This document shows, piece after piece, positions 1 to 8,556 of a DNA stretch of 58,201 nt. Positions within the stretch are counted from its first letter, which is position 1. Each line of letters opens with the position of its first letter. The stretch is from SVQP01 sp045652835 (GTDB lineage: Bacteria > Bacillota > Clostridia > Oscillospirales > CAG-272). Below the pieces are notes generated by a model. It made no database searches and had not been told where the DNA came from. It was given only the letters and a program-made list of their open reading frames with translations. The position numbers and the translations under genes are program-made. The stretch spans positions 1 to 58,201 of the forward strand of contig JAZOLE010000105.1 in NCBI GenBank assembly GCA_045652835.1, in the 5' to 3' direction.

Positions 1-607
1 TTTGGTTTTTGAATTCGATCACGATCACGCCCGTGTGGTTATAGTTAAAGCCCGCCCACATCAGATGCAGCGGAATATGCAACAGGTAGGACACAAAGAT
101 CCTGCCCATGCCCGCATGGCAAAACAGCGCGACCTTGTCATCGCTCGGCTCTACGATGCGGTAAACGCCATCCTCTTCCTTATAGCCAAGGCGTTCGAGA
201 AAATCCCTGCCGCCCGCGCTGATCTTTTCCAGCGCGTCCTGCATATTGGACTCAGAAAAACCCGGGCACTCAAAGGCGTGGTCAAAGTCAAGATCGATCG
301 CGCCCTCGCGACGCAAATGCACGCGATCCACCAAGGATACCGATTTGAGATTGCCGTCGGGATAAGGCGTCAGCCTGTGCTCGTCACCGATCTCGTGCGA
401 CCAAGGCTCGACAGTATAGTCAAGCCCCAGCAATCTGCAGGTCGGCTCGGCAGTCTGCTTTGCCCTGCCCATGGGCGAGGAAAACACGCGATCAATGCCT
501 GACGCGGCAAGACGCTTGCCCACCGCCTCGGCTTGTGCCCAGCCTCGCTCGGTCAGCGTATCGGTGGTATAGTCGGGATCACCGTGGCGAATGATGTAGA
601 GTAACAT
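1..607 (-). CDS. Histidine phosphatase family protein (phosphoglycerate mutase-like), 3' end beyond window
   Basis: Reading from the ATG at 607 the protein begins MLLYIIRHGDPDYTTDTLTE. The RHG motif right after a short beta strand is the catalytic phosphohistidine motif of the histidine phosphatase superfamily. A second family block, SSPMGRAKQTAE, follows at about residues 42-53, and a late FCHAGMGR block supplies the second active-site histidine. The reading frame is open for about 202 codons and runs off the left edge, so the C-terminus is missing. An AGGAG ribosome binding site lies 6 bases before the ATG. The gene follows the SGNH-like gene by 10 bases in the same direction, so it is probably the last or a middle gene of that operon. 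The substrate cannot be told from sequence; most relatives act on small phosphorylated metabolites. Confidence 0.85.
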   Translation of the reverse strand, partial: MLLYIIRHGDPDYTTDTLTERGWAQAEAVGKRLAASGIDRVFSSPMGRAKQTAEPTCRLLGLDYTVEPWSHEIGDEHRLTPYPDGNLKSVSLVDRVHLRREGAIDLDFDHAFECPGFSESNMQDALEKISAGGRDFLERLGYKEEDGVYRIVEPSDDKVALFCHAGMGRIFVSYLLHIPLHLMWAGFNYNHTGVIVIEFKNQ

Positions 608-617
608 GGTCTGCTCC

Positions 618-1271
618 TTATACGACTCTGTCGATCACCTCGCGGACGTGCAGAACGTCCGCTGCATCCATTTTCAGCGAAGCTGTGTTCTCGGGCAAAG
701 TGCCGATCAGCTTTTTGTAAAGAGCCAACGCTGCTACGCAGCTGCCTGCATACGAGGGATGCGAGAGGTCGGGATCGTACAGCTCGATCTCGGGGTATGC
801 GCGTCTGATCTCAAAGAAGCATTTTCCCACGTGTGCGCTCACACCGCCTACCTTTTTAGCGGCAGCATCGTAAGCAGCGGCAAGACCCTCGGTCATGGTT
901 TGGTTGGTCCAACCAAACTCGTCAAGCAAATCGCAGCCCTCCTTGCGTCCCCACGTAGCGTAAAGCACGGTACGCGCAGGCTTGACCAGCTCCACGCAGC
1001 CGCAAACGCCGTGCAGAAATTCGCGGTAAAATTCCATGGCATTGGAGCTCTGCTCCTGCAGAATCAGCGCATCGTAAGCATTTTGCTTGCACTTCTCTAC
1101 GATCTCTGCGTGCAGCGCATCATTTTCATCCAAATTCTGCCAAAGCACTCTGCCGCCTGCCGTTACCGAGTCCACCTTGGCGTCCACGCAGTTCTCGTCC
1201 AGCAAAGCCTGCAGGATCTGCGGCATATCAAAAAAGTACGTATAACTGTTTCCAAGCATCAAAATTTTCAT
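618..1271 (-). CDS. SGNH/GDSL-like hydrolase, DUF4886-type
   Basis: A 217-residue protein that opens MKILMLGNSYTYFF. The GNS near the N-terminus corresponds to block I of SGNH hydrolases, with the nucleophile serine at about residue 9. The C-terminal DLSHPSYAG segment carries the Asp-x-x-His pair of block V. ILQEQSS in the middle matches the conserved strand before the oxyanion-hole region. The pattern agrees with the DUF4886 group of SGNH proteins, which are typically found near carbohydrate-degradation genes. There is no signal peptide, so it is probably cytoplasmic, with likely de-esterification of a small molecule or sugar. The start is supported by AAGGAG 7 bases upstream. It lies 20 bases after the GH127-like gene, suggesting co-transcription and a role on the same glycan-derived substrate. 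Confidence 0.7.
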   Translation of the reverse strand: MKILMLGNSYTYFFDMPQILQALLDENCVDAKVDSVTAGGRVLWQNLDENDALHAEIVEKCKQNAYDALILQEQSSNAMEFYREFLHGVCGCVELVKPARTVLYATWGRKEGCDLLDEFGWTNQTMTEGLAAAYDAAAKKVGGVSAHVGKCFFEIRRAYPEIELYDPDLSHPSYAGSCVAALALYKKLIGTLPENTASLKMDAADVLHVREVIDRVV

Positions 1272-1291
1272 AATCTTACTCCTTAGCAGTC

Positions 1292-3103
1292 TTATTCCTT
1301 AGTAGGCAACCAAACCGAAATGCGGGCATTTGCAAGATTCCAATGCTTGCCGCACCATGCATAGTCGGTCAGCAAAATTTGTCCCTCGTCGCTCTCCAGC
1401 ACAAAGCGTACCATCTCACCGGGCGCGGGCGCGATTTGGCTGAGCACCAGCTTGCCCTCATTGACAACGGGCGCAAAGGGCGCGTTGATATCCCCCGGCT
1501 CCTTTTGCTCGTCGCGTGCCAGCACCAGGCAGCCGTATACGTACGCCTGCTTGCCGCCCAGCGTTACGCGCTCGACCTCGGGATGCAGAGAGAGCGTGAT
1601 GACGTCACCGTCATGCCACATGCAGCCGATCTGATTGTAGCCCTTTACCGCCTCGATCTGCTCACCGCAAACCGTCAGCACGGACTGCTTGCTCCATGCA
1701 GGCACGCGCAATTTCAGCGCAAACTGCTCTGGAGCCGACAGACCGATCTTGATCTGCACTTCGCCCTCGCCCTCGTAATCGCCCGAAAGCGTAAAGGTCA
1801 CCGTCTGACCTGCAGGCGTGGTTGCTTGCACGATACCACCGTGGTAGCCGTTGAACACAAAGCCGTTCTTATAAGAAAGCACACCGATCAAGGGGAAGAT
1901 CGCAGTGCCTGCCGCGCCAATACAAGCGCAGCAGCCGTAATAGCCGCCCGAAGAGAACTTCTTGAAGCCACCGATGCCAATGCCGCGCGGCTGATAGACC
2001 AAGGGGCTGTAGCTGTCAAACGGCACACCGGGGTACAGCGTCTTTTCCTCACGGCTGTACTGCTCCAAGCCAAAGGCGTTGATGCTGCCGTACAGCGCGT
2101 TGTATGCCGACTTTTCGATCTCCTCGGCATACCATTCGGTACCCGTCAGGCGCAACAGACGGTCAAGCAGACGCATCCACGTCACCGTCACGCAGGTCTC
2201 CTGCATGATAGCGTTATCCTCGACCTGCTCGGTCTGCACGAGTGCCGAGTGGTCGAACAGCTCGTGCGTACAGCCTGCACAGCCGATGATGGTAATATCG
2301 CTATCTCTGACCGCACGAACGAATTTTTCAACAATATGTAAGTAACGCTCTTCCCCGGTCACCTCGTACCAAGCCAAAGCGCCCTCAAAATAGGACATCA
2401 TTTCGTAAGCCTTGACCTGCGGATACTGGTAAGGATAGATCTCATCCGCCTCCGCAAGCTCCAAAAGGTTGCCGCCGTGGCAGCCGCCCTGATCCAGGAC
2501 GTACTTACTCCAGTCAAGGAATTTCTGCTTGCCCGTCAGCTTATAAAGCTGAATCACAGGCTCAAGAATGGTGCTGGAATTCAGTCCTGCCCATGCGGCA
2601 GAGGTATCAAGAATCGACTTTTGTCCCTCGCCGTTGCCAAGATGCTTGATCAGGTAGTCCACGTGCTTTTCCATGCAGTCAAGAATTCGTGCCTTAAACG
2701 CCTCATCGCGGCAGATGCCGTAGAAATACAAGCTGCCAACCAGCACGTACTTGCGCGCCCAGATATCCCAGCCGCCAAACTCGTGCGAGACGGGATAGGA
2801 GGCAATTCTGCCCAGCTCGTCCTGCGTGTCAAGCAGATCGGACACCGTCTTATACAGAATCTCGTAAAGCTCCTCGTCGGGCGCATATGCGTAAGTCAGA
2901 CACGCACCGCGCATCATCTTGCCGTAGTATTCGCCTCTCCAGCCCCAGTCGCAAAAGTCGGGGCGTTCAACAAACACCTGCACGAACTTTTCCCAAAGCA
3001 CCTTGTCCTTGAGCTGCTTTTCGAGAATAAAGCGCGCGTGCGCATCGGCAACGCCCGTATAGCGTGCCGCACCCGCGGGGAGATAATTGTAAGCGTAATT
3101 CAT
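1292..3103 (-). CDS. GH127-like beta-L-arabinofuranosidase family protein
   Basis: A 603-residue protein of the DUF1680/GH127 type with an (alpha/alpha)-barrel rich in aromatic residues. Family members remove L-arabinofuranose or related sugars using an unusual cysteine nucleophile near a zinc ion. The ligand motifs of the characterised family are visible: an E-T-C triad at residues 302-304 and a Cys-Cys pair at 391-392 (GGYYGCCACIGAAG). The usual CCPPN continuation is replaced by CCACIG, so substrate or mechanism may differ. There is no signal peptide, implying cytoplasmic action on imported oligosaccharides. The open frame extends to 3160, but AGGAG lies 8 bases before the ATG at 3103 and residues start cleanly there (MNYAYNYLPAG). 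It heads a three-gene unit with the SGNH-like and phosphatase genes. Confidence 0.8.
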   Translation of the reverse strand: MNYAYNYLPAGAARYTGVADAHARFILEKQLKDKVLWEKFVQVFVERPDFCDWGWRGEYYGKMMRGACLTYAYAPDEELYEILYKTVSDLLDTQDELGRIASYPVSHEFGGWDIWARKYVLVGSLYFYGICRDEAFKARILDCMEKHVDYLIKHLGNGEGQKSILDTSAAWAGLNSSTILEPVIQLYKLTGKQKFLDWSKYVLDQGGCHGGNLLELAEADEIYPYQYPQVKAYEMMSYFEGALAWYEVTGEERYLHIVEKFVRAVRDSDITIIGCAGCTHELFDHSALVQTEQVEDNAIMQETCVTVTWMRLLDRLLRLTGTEWYAEEIEKSAYNALYGSINAFGLEQYSREEKTLYPGVPFDSYSPLVYQPRGIGIGGFKKFSSGGYYGCCACIGAAGTAIFPLIGVLSYKNGFVFNGYHGGIVQATTPAGQTVTFTLSGDYEGEGEVQIKIGLSAPEQFALKLRVPAWSKQSVLTVCGEQIEAVKGYNQIGCMWHDGDVITLSLHPEVERVTLGGKQAYVYGCLVLARDEQKEPGDINAPFAPVVNEGKLVLSQIAPAPGEMVRFVLESDEGQILLTDYAWCGKHWNLANARISVWLPTKE

Positions 3104-3205
3104 AGTGGACTCCTTTCTGTGATCGATAAATTCTTTCATTTTCGTTTGCGGCGAGAGCAAGCCCCCGCCTTATGTACAGAAAAACTTGTGGGAAAATTTA
3201 TGAGT

Positions 3206-4153
3206 TTATTCTTCCTCGCTTGATTCTGGATTCAGATGTTCGTTAAATGCCTGTCTCCATGCTTCAACATCATACCAAGGGCAGCCTTTGCATCCGTTTT
3301 CATCTGCTTTACTTGTGCCTTGCCATGTCTCATTTCCATCTGGATACCAGAGAATGCCAAAGAAATCTCCTCTAATACCATCAATAACACATCTCTGACA
3401 GTATCTCTCTTTATGTAGATTGGTCTGATTTGAAAGAATTTGGAACTTGCCAGATATTTCTTCTGGTGTCATATCTGTATGGTTGACCGTTTCACCATTT
3501 ACCCATCTGGAAGAGGGGAACTTATGGTCAATAATACAAGCACTCGAGCTCAGTGGTGTGCCAAATGCACAATCTTTGTTCGGCAGTGTCTGCAAAATCT
3601 TCTTTCTAAGTGCTGCCGAAATGGTGAATCTCTTTTGATTATCTGCAGCGTGTCTTGGAAGTCTGATTAGCAAGTCAAAATACTGTTTTTTACCGCAAGA
3701 AGAACACTCCAATTTCATAGTTGCAATGTGATAACCCATTTGCCTTAAGGAGCGAATACGAGCACCAGGTTGTGGATTAACTTCGGGAACAGGACCACAC
3801 TTTCTGCACAACCATTTTGTTGTTCTTTCTGTTCCGTTCAATGCATCAAATACGAGTTTTGTATCTTCGGAGTTCTTATCGTTCCAGAATGCATTCTGGT
3901 CCTGTTGCCATGCTGGAAACTCGGCAGGATTCAATGCAGAGTAACATATTCTTGCCCATTCAAAGACGTCTTCTTGTGTGAATGGGACATTTACTCCTTG
4001 ATACTTTGCTCTAAGTGGAATGGCGCCATTCCACACAATTCCATGATATTTAAATCTTACTTGCAGATAGTAGTCCTCCATTTTTTCAATTTGGAAAAGA
4101 CTTAATATTTTGATATTACCATCAACTGTTTTATTTTCAAATGGATACACCAT
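3206..4153 (-). CDS. Predicted HNH-type type II restriction endonuclease
   Basis: A 315-residue protein encoded 3 bases after the C5 methyltransferase. The C-terminal third holds an HNH/beta-beta-alpha-metal signature: IIDHKFPSSRW (D209-H210) followed by LSNQTNLHKERYC (N245, H247). It is flanked by zinc-binding Cys pairs C252/C255 and C288/C291. A second Cys-x-x-Cys pair set (C116/C119 and C150/C153) forms a separate zinc-ribbon-like unit upstream, perhaps for DNA recognition. HNH fold, four CxxC pairs and tight coupling to a methyltransferase make a restriction enzyme the best call. The recognition site is not readable. Codon use is clearly more AT-rich than in the flanking genes, as in the rest of the module. 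It ends 102 bases before the GH127-like start, with no obvious terminator. Confidence 0.75.
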   Translation of the reverse strand: MVYPFENKTVDGNIKILSLFQIEKMEDYYLQVRFKYHGIVWNGAIPLRAKYQGVNVPFTQEDVFEWARICYSALNPAEFPAWQQDQNAFWNDKNSEDTKLVFDALNGTERTTKWLCRKCGPVPEVNPQPGARIRSLRQMGYHIATMKLECSSCGKKQYFDLLIRLPRHAADNQKRFTISAALRKKILQTLPNKDCAFGTPLSSSACIIDHKFPSSRWVNGETVNHTDMTPEEISGKFQILSNQTNLHKERYCQRCVIDGIRGDFFGILWYPDGNETWQGTSKADENGCKGCPWYDVEAWRQAFNEHLNPESSEEE

Positions 4154-4156
4154 CGT

Positions 4157-5497
4157 TTATTCCTCCGTTTTCTTTCTTCCGAGCTTACCTCGTTGCTGAA
4201 CCAAAGACTTTTTCTCAATCTCCTCTGGAGATTCGGTTGAAGCACATTCTTTCAACACTTTCTCAAGCCTTTTGTTGATATTGAGTTGTCGTTCTTCTTT
4301 TCGTCTTAAAATGCCTGCACAGCCGGTTGGAGAAATATAAATATCCGGCACATCATCACTGGAAACAATGTCTTTCATATCTCCAAAGACAATATCCTCT
4401 GGTTTCTCAGTACAGTTAATGATCATCCGTCCAATGCTAATAATACCTTTTGAAAAATCATGGTATTCAAAATCATTTTCTGACTGAATCGGAATAGGTC
4501 TTACAAACGGTTTGCGCTTTTCAAGAATTCGTTTGCCAATCCACTGAATTACTGGAACCGCCCAGGAGTTGCCAAGTGCTTGATAGCGATTTGATTTTTT
4601 TGAAGATTTGAGATTTGTATAACCATCCCCGAAACCCATCAACCTTTCGCACTCTAATGGAGATAATCTTCTGATTTTTCCGTCTTGGACTACAAACAAC
4701 GAACCATTATTGGCGGCTGCGTTTCCGTTCCATTTGGTAGCATAAGAGGAATACAGGCAGTCGGTGTAATTTCTGAAAACCTCAAATGTATGTCCATCTT
4801 TTTCAAATAAAATACTGTCCTTTACCTCTGGATATGTGAGTGAGAGGTCATTTGTGTGTTTTTCAAACAATATCCATTCTGGATTGATTGCTGAATCCGC
4901 AGCAATAACATACAATCGCTTTCTCTGCTGTGGAATGCCAAAATACTTTGCATCCAACACTCTCCATACAACTGTTTTCCATGGTCCTCTAAGGATACCT
5001 GCAGACGGATAAGTTCCGTTTATGTTGATTGCTGTGTTTAATCCAGCTAACGACGAAATCAAACAACCAAAAGCATTGGTTTTATCAGAGAGAACACCTT
5101 CAACATTTTCCCAAAAAACAATGGATGGTGCTAATTTCAATTCTTTTCTGACATCATCATTTGCCCGTACAATATCAACAAATTTCAAAGTCAAATTTCC
5201 TCTGTCATCGGTCAACCCCTTTTGCCACCCAGCAAAAGAGAACGCCTGGCAAGGTGTACCGCCACAGATTAAGTCAACGGTTTCAATCTCTCTATTTTTA
5301 ATTTTTTCTGGAATTGCCGTCATATCACCAAGGTTTGGAATTGTTGGGTATTTCTCTTTCAAAAGACGAGAAGGAAAGTCTGCAATTTCAGAAAACCAAC
5401 TAAAAGTATATCCAAGAGGCAACCATGATGCAGACGCAGCCTCAATGCCTGAGCAAACACTACCGACTTTTAATGACTTTTGTTTTTTGCTTGGCAT
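4157..5497 (-). CDS. DNA (cytosine-5-)-methyltransferase
   Basis: A 446-residue C5 methyltransferase with the ordered motifs: I (VCSGIEAAS, residues 14-22, SAM binding), IV (GGTPCQAFSFAG, catalytic Cys83), VI (ENV, 130-132), VIII (QQRKR, 190-194), IX (RRLSPLECERLMGF, 276-289) and X (QALGNSWAVPV, 307-317). The target recognition region between VIII and IX is short, about 80 residues. A tail of about 120 residues after motif X contains SPTGCAGILRRKEERQL; I recall similar tails in phage-type Dcm enzymes, but this is from memory. The ATG shares one base with the stop of the upstream HTH gene (TGATG), and the nuclease follows after 3 bases. This gives one translationally coupled restriction-modification operon. 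Confidence 0.93.
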   Translation of the reverse strand: MPSKKQKSLKVGSVCSGIEAASASWLPLGYTFSWFSEIADFPSRLLKEKYPTIPNLGDMTAIPEKIKNREIETVDLICGGTPCQAFSFAGWQKGLTDDRGNLTLKFVDIVRANDDVRKELKLAPSIVFWENVEGVLSDKTNAFGCLISSLAGLNTAININGTYPSAGILRGPWKTVVWRVLDAKYFGIPQQRKRLYVIAADSAINPEWILFEKHTNDLSLTYPEVKDSILFEKDGHTFEVFRNYTDCLYSSYATKWNGNAAANNGSLFVVQDGKIRRLSPLECERLMGFGDGYTNLKSSKKSNRYQALGNSWAVPVIQWIGKRILEKRKPFVRPIPIQSENDFEYHDFSKGIISIGRMIINCTEKPEDIVFGDMKDIVSSDDVPDIYISPTGCAGILRRKEERQLNINKRLEKVLKECASTESPEEIEKKSLVQQRGKLGRKKTEE

Positions 5498-5715
5498 CAG
5501 ACCACCTCCACATTCTTCTTTGGTATATACTCAATAATATTGCCATAGGAAACACCAAGAGCAGCACAAATCTTATTGATAACAGTCATTGATACATCTT
5601 CGTTTCTGGTCAGCTTAGTTATCGTGTTTAGAGATATTCCTGTTATTTTTCGCACTTCTGCTTTGGTCATTCCTTTTTCTATCAGTAAGTGCCATAAAGA
5701 CCTATATAAAATCAT
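5497..5715 (-). CDS. Small XRE-family HTH regulator, likely restriction-modification controller protein
   Basis: A 72-residue helix-turn-helix protein. The segment KAEVRKITGISLNTITKLTRNE has the spacing of a lambda-repressor/Cro type HTH. Such proteins next to restriction-modification genes usually act as controller (C) proteins that delay nuclease expression, which is the likely role here. The ATG at 5715 is preferred over the in-frame codon at 5739 because AGAAAGGA lies just upstream, inside the end of rlmD. The start overlaps the rlmD stop as ATGA, so translation is coupled to the housekeeping gene. The stop shares a base with the methyltransferase start. No separate promoter is evident. 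Confidence 0.75.
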   Translation of the reverse strand: MILYRSLWHLLIEKGMTKAEVRKITGISLNTITKLTRNEDVSMTVINKICAALGVSYGNIIEYIPKKNVEVV

Positions 5716-7100
5716 AAAATTTCCTTTCTCGTCAGGCACACAACACTCTCTACATGTCCGGTACGCGGGAACATATCAACCGGCGTGACCTCACCGATTT
5801 CGTAGCCGTTCTCCCTGAACCACTTGCAATCTCTTGCCAGCGTATCGGGGTCGCAGGAAACGTATACCACGCGCGGAATGCCCAGCTCTGCAAAGCACTT
5901 GACAAGTGCCTCGGTGCTTCCCTTTCTGGGCGGGTCGATGACCGCCACGTCAGGGCGCGTGCCGCCGCAAGCCGACAGAATGACCTGTGCGTCACCCGCG
6001 TCGTTACAAATAAAGGTCGCGTTTTCCACGCCGTTGCGTGCGGCGTTCTCGCGTGCGCACTCCACCGCCTCGGGCACGATCTCAATGCCCACAAGGCTGC
6101 GCGCAAAACGCGCCATGGAAAGCCCGATGGTGCCCGTGCCGCAATACAGGTCTATCAGCACCTCGCCGCCACTCAGCGCCGCCTTTTCGCGCGCCAAGCC
6201 ATACAGCAGCTCCGCTCCTTGGCGGTTGACCTGATAGAACGAGCCGGGCGAGATCTTAAAGGTCAAGCCGCAAAGCTCGTCCTCAATATATGCCTGTCCC
6301 CAAACCGTGCGGTATTCCTTACCCAGCACGACGTTGGTATTTTTCTCATTGAAATTGAGTACCACGCCCACGATCTGCGCAAACTGTGCCGTTACCTTGG
6401 CAGCAAACTCGCGCTCTGCAGGCATACCCTTGCCGTTGAGCACAAGGCAAAGCATGATCTGCGCCGAGTCCTTGCTCTGTCGCAGATAAATGTGACGCAA
6501 AAGTCCCTTACCCGTGACCTCATCGTATGCCTTAATGCCCTTTGCATCGCAAAACGCGCACACGAATGCCACGATCTCACCAAACACGCCGGGTTGCAGG
6601 GCGCACTTATCCGCTTTGACCAAATTGTGCGTTTTGGCGGCAAAAAAGCCAGCCTCCATGCCGCTCTTGCCCTGCTTGACGGGATACTGCCCCTTGTTGC
6701 GGTATCCGCACGTCACGCCCGTATTTCGCACGGGAGCGACCTTGACGTCGGCAAGTCCTACCTTCAAAAAGGCATGCTGCACGTAATTTCGCTTGCACTC
6801 CAGCTCGTGCTCGTACGTCACATAGCGGTGCACGCAGCCGCCGCAAGCGTCGGGAGCGTGACAAAAGATCTCGGTCGCGCGCACGTCCGAGGCACGTTCA
6901 ATCTGCTGCAGCTTACCCACGGCAAAGCTTGCGGTGTCCTTGATAATGCTGACGCGCACCACGTCACCGCTCACCGCACCGCGCACAAATACGGTCTTGC
7001 CCTCAATATGCCCCACGCCGCAGCCAAGGTTATTGACGTCGGTGATTTCCAGCGTATATTCGCTGCCCTTGGGGCAAACAACTCTATCCTTTTTGTCCAT
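5712..7100 (-). CDS. rlmD: 23S rRNA (uracil-5-)-methyltransferase, RlmD/RumA family
   Basis: A 462-residue SAM-dependent RNA methyltransferase of the TrmA/RumA class. Features in order: an N-terminal TRAM RNA-binding domain (about 5-65); a 4Fe-4S cysteine cluster (CHAPDACGGC, then a further Cys); and a Rossmann methyltransferase core with DLYCGTGTIGLSMARF, VIDPPRKG and VYVSCDPDTLARD, the last holding the catalytic cysteine. It methylates a specific uridine in 23S rRNA, but RlmD-like and RlmCD-like specificity cannot be separated from sequence alone. The start overlaps the preceding phosphoesterase stop (TGATG). The 3' end is the junction with the AT-rich restriction-modification module, whose first gene begins inside this stop codon. 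Confidence 0.9.
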   Translation of the reverse strand: MDKKDRVVCPKGSEYTLEITDVNNLGCGVGHIEGKTVFVRGAVSGDVVRVSIIKDTASFAVGKLQQIERASDVRATEIFCHAPDACGGCVHRYVTYEHELECKRNYVQHAFLKVGLADVKVAPVRNTGVTCGYRNKGQYPVKQGKSGMEAGFFAAKTHNLVKADKCALQPGVFGEIVAFVCAFCDAKGIKAYDEVTGKGLLRHIYLRQSKDSAQIMLCLVLNGKGMPAEREFAAKVTAQFAQIVGVVLNFNEKNTNVVLGKEYRTVWGQAYIEDELCGLTFKISPGSFYQVNRQGAELLYGLAREKAALSGGEVLIDLYCGTGTIGLSMARFARSLVGIEIVPEAVECARENAARNGVENATFICNDAGDAQVILSACGGTRPDVAVIDPPRKGSTEALVKCFAELGIPRVVYVSCDPDTLARDCKWFRENGYEIGEVTPVDMFPRTGHVESVVCLTRKEIL

Positions 7101-7786
7101 CAGACGTAAAATTCCTTCATATCGTCAAGACGCAGGCAGCCGAGAAGACCGCCGTCCTTGACGCCGCAATTGATGTTGACACCGCCGTTACCAAAGAAAA
7201 TTTTGCCGTTGCCACCATTTTCCTCGGTCATGGGTACGTGACCGACAACCACGGTCTTGTTCTTGAACAAACGCTTGGAAAGATCCAGCGGCTCGGTCAT
7301 AAATACCTCGGGCTCACAATTCTCCAGCTTCATACCCTGCTTATAGTCCGCAATGCCTGCATGCACCAGAACGTAGTCCTCACCGTCCACGCGCACCTGC
7401 TCGTAAAGTGCCATATCGGACAAGTAATCGATCACGCCCTCGCGCATCTCGCTGTCCAAAGCGCGGAAGCCGTCCAAGGTCGCCTGTCCGCCATTCTTGA
7501 CCCACTCCTGCATGTCCGCAATAAAGTCGGCATCGGGAGTCTGCTCACCCGAAAGCATCTTTTCAAAGCCTGCAAGCATGCGCAGGGCAAGAAAATCGTG
7601 CTCGCCTGCGATTGCGTACACGTTATATCTCACGCTCAAGTCGCCAATCAGCTCCATAGACTGCTCGCCAAAGTCCACAATGTCGCCAAGCACGTACAGA
7701 ATGTCGGTCTCCTTGAGTCCGATCTTGTCGATCAGCGCCTTGAATTTATCGTAATTGCCATGTAAATCAGATACTACGTATGTCAT
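7100..7786 (-). CDS. Calcineurin-like metallophosphoesterase
   Basis: A 228-residue phosphoesterase with the metal-binding blocks SDLHGN, GDIVDFGEQS, AGEHD (the equivalent of GNHE/D), LVHAG and GHVPM in the usual order. This layout is that of serine/threonine phosphatase-like and Ap4A hydrolase-like metallophosphoesterases. The substrate is unknown. A TTG at 7792 would extend the frame, but AGGAG is placed 7 bases from the ATG at 7786, which is taken as the start. It sits between nif3 and rlmD, overlapping rlmD by one base, so it belongs to the translation-linked housekeeping operon. Confidence 0.85.
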   Translation of the reverse strand: MTYVVSDLHGNYDKFKALIDKIGLKETDILYVLGDIVDFGEQSMELIGDLSVRYNVYAIAGEHDFLALRMLAGFEKMLSGEQTPDADFIADMQEWVKNGGQATLDGFRALDSEMREGVIDYLSDMALYEQVRVDGEDYVLVHAGIADYKQGMKLENCEPEVFMTEPLDLSKRLFKNKTVVVGHVPMTEENGGNGKIFFGNGGVNINCGVKDGGLLGCLRLDDMKEFYV

Positions 7787-7798
7787 ATTCAATCTCCT

Positions 7799-8554
7799 TT
7801 ATATTACAGTAACCTTGCAGCTTTTGATCACGTCAGCGCGTACCTCGGAATCAACCTCTGCCACCAAGGCACAAAGACGCTCACAGATGGGATTTTCAGT
7901 ATGGAAGTGCCCTGCCACCAGCAAATTGATGCCGCGCGGCTCGGAAATCTGCGAATATTTGAGTTCTCCTGTCAGGAAGGTGTCCGCGCCTGCAGCAAGC
8001 GCCACGCCAATCTCATCCTTGCCGCTGCCACCAACCACGGCAACACGGTGCACGGGAAGTCCCGCATCCGCGCAAAGCACGGCAGGAGCACCCAGCGCAG
8101 CCTTTGCCTTTGCGGCAAAATCCGCGGCAGGCATAGGCGCGGGCAGATTGCCTACGCGCATAATGCGCTCATCGCCTGCGATCTCGATATGTTCAAGACC
8201 CACCAAAGACGCTAAAATATCGTTCACGCCACCCTCGGCAGCGTCAATTCTCGTATGGAAGGATACCGCACTGATACCCGCGCGGCACAGACCGATCACC
8301 TTTGCGCCGTCATGATCGTCGGCACACACACTCTTAAGTCCACTCCACAGCATCGGATGGTGCGTAAAGATCAGGTCATAGTCCTCGGCAATTGCCGTAT
8401 CCACCACCTTTGCCGTTGCGTCCAGCGCAACCAGCACGCGCTTTACCTCTCTGTCGGGGTCGGGGCAGACGGCCATGCCGTCCTTATCCCACTCGCAGCC
8501 AAGCTCACGGGGTACAAGCGCGCAAAGCGCACGATAAAACTCTCTTACGGTCAT
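7799..8554 (-). CDS. Nif3-like dinuclear metal centre protein (GTP cyclohydrolase 1 type 2 homolog)
   Basis: A 251-residue NIF3/DUF34 family protein. Diagnostic blocks are VALDATAKVVDTAI near the N-terminus, IFTHHP with the metal-binding histidines, SFHTRIDAAEGGVND, and VAGHFHTE near the C-terminus. Family members bind two metal ions in a toroidal hexamer, but the physiological reaction remains uncertain. It is shorter than the Bacillus YqfO type because the central PII-like insertion is absent. The gene starts 2 bases after trmK with AAGGAG inside the trmK 3' end. The trmK-nif3 pairing is conserved across Firmicutes (yqfN-yqfO), which supports both calls. Confidence 0.9.
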   Translation of the reverse strand: MTVREFYRALCALVPRELGCEWDKDGMAVCPDPDREVKRVLVALDATAKVVDTAIAEDYDLIFTHHPMLWSGLKSVCADDHDGAKVIGLCRAGISAVSFHTRIDAAEGGVNDILASLVGLEHIEIAGDERIMRVGNLPAPMPAADFAAKAKAALGAPAVLCADAGLPVHRVAVVGGSGKDEIGVALAAGADTFLTGELKYSQISEPRGINLLVAGHFHTENPICERLCALVAEVDSEVRADVIKSCKVTVI

Positions 8555-8556
8555 AT

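Noticed and set aside
3206..5715. Prophage remnant suggested by the phage-like methyltransferase tail
   Set aside because: No integrase, structural or lysis genes and no attachment-site repeats are visible. A restriction-modification module explains all three genes.
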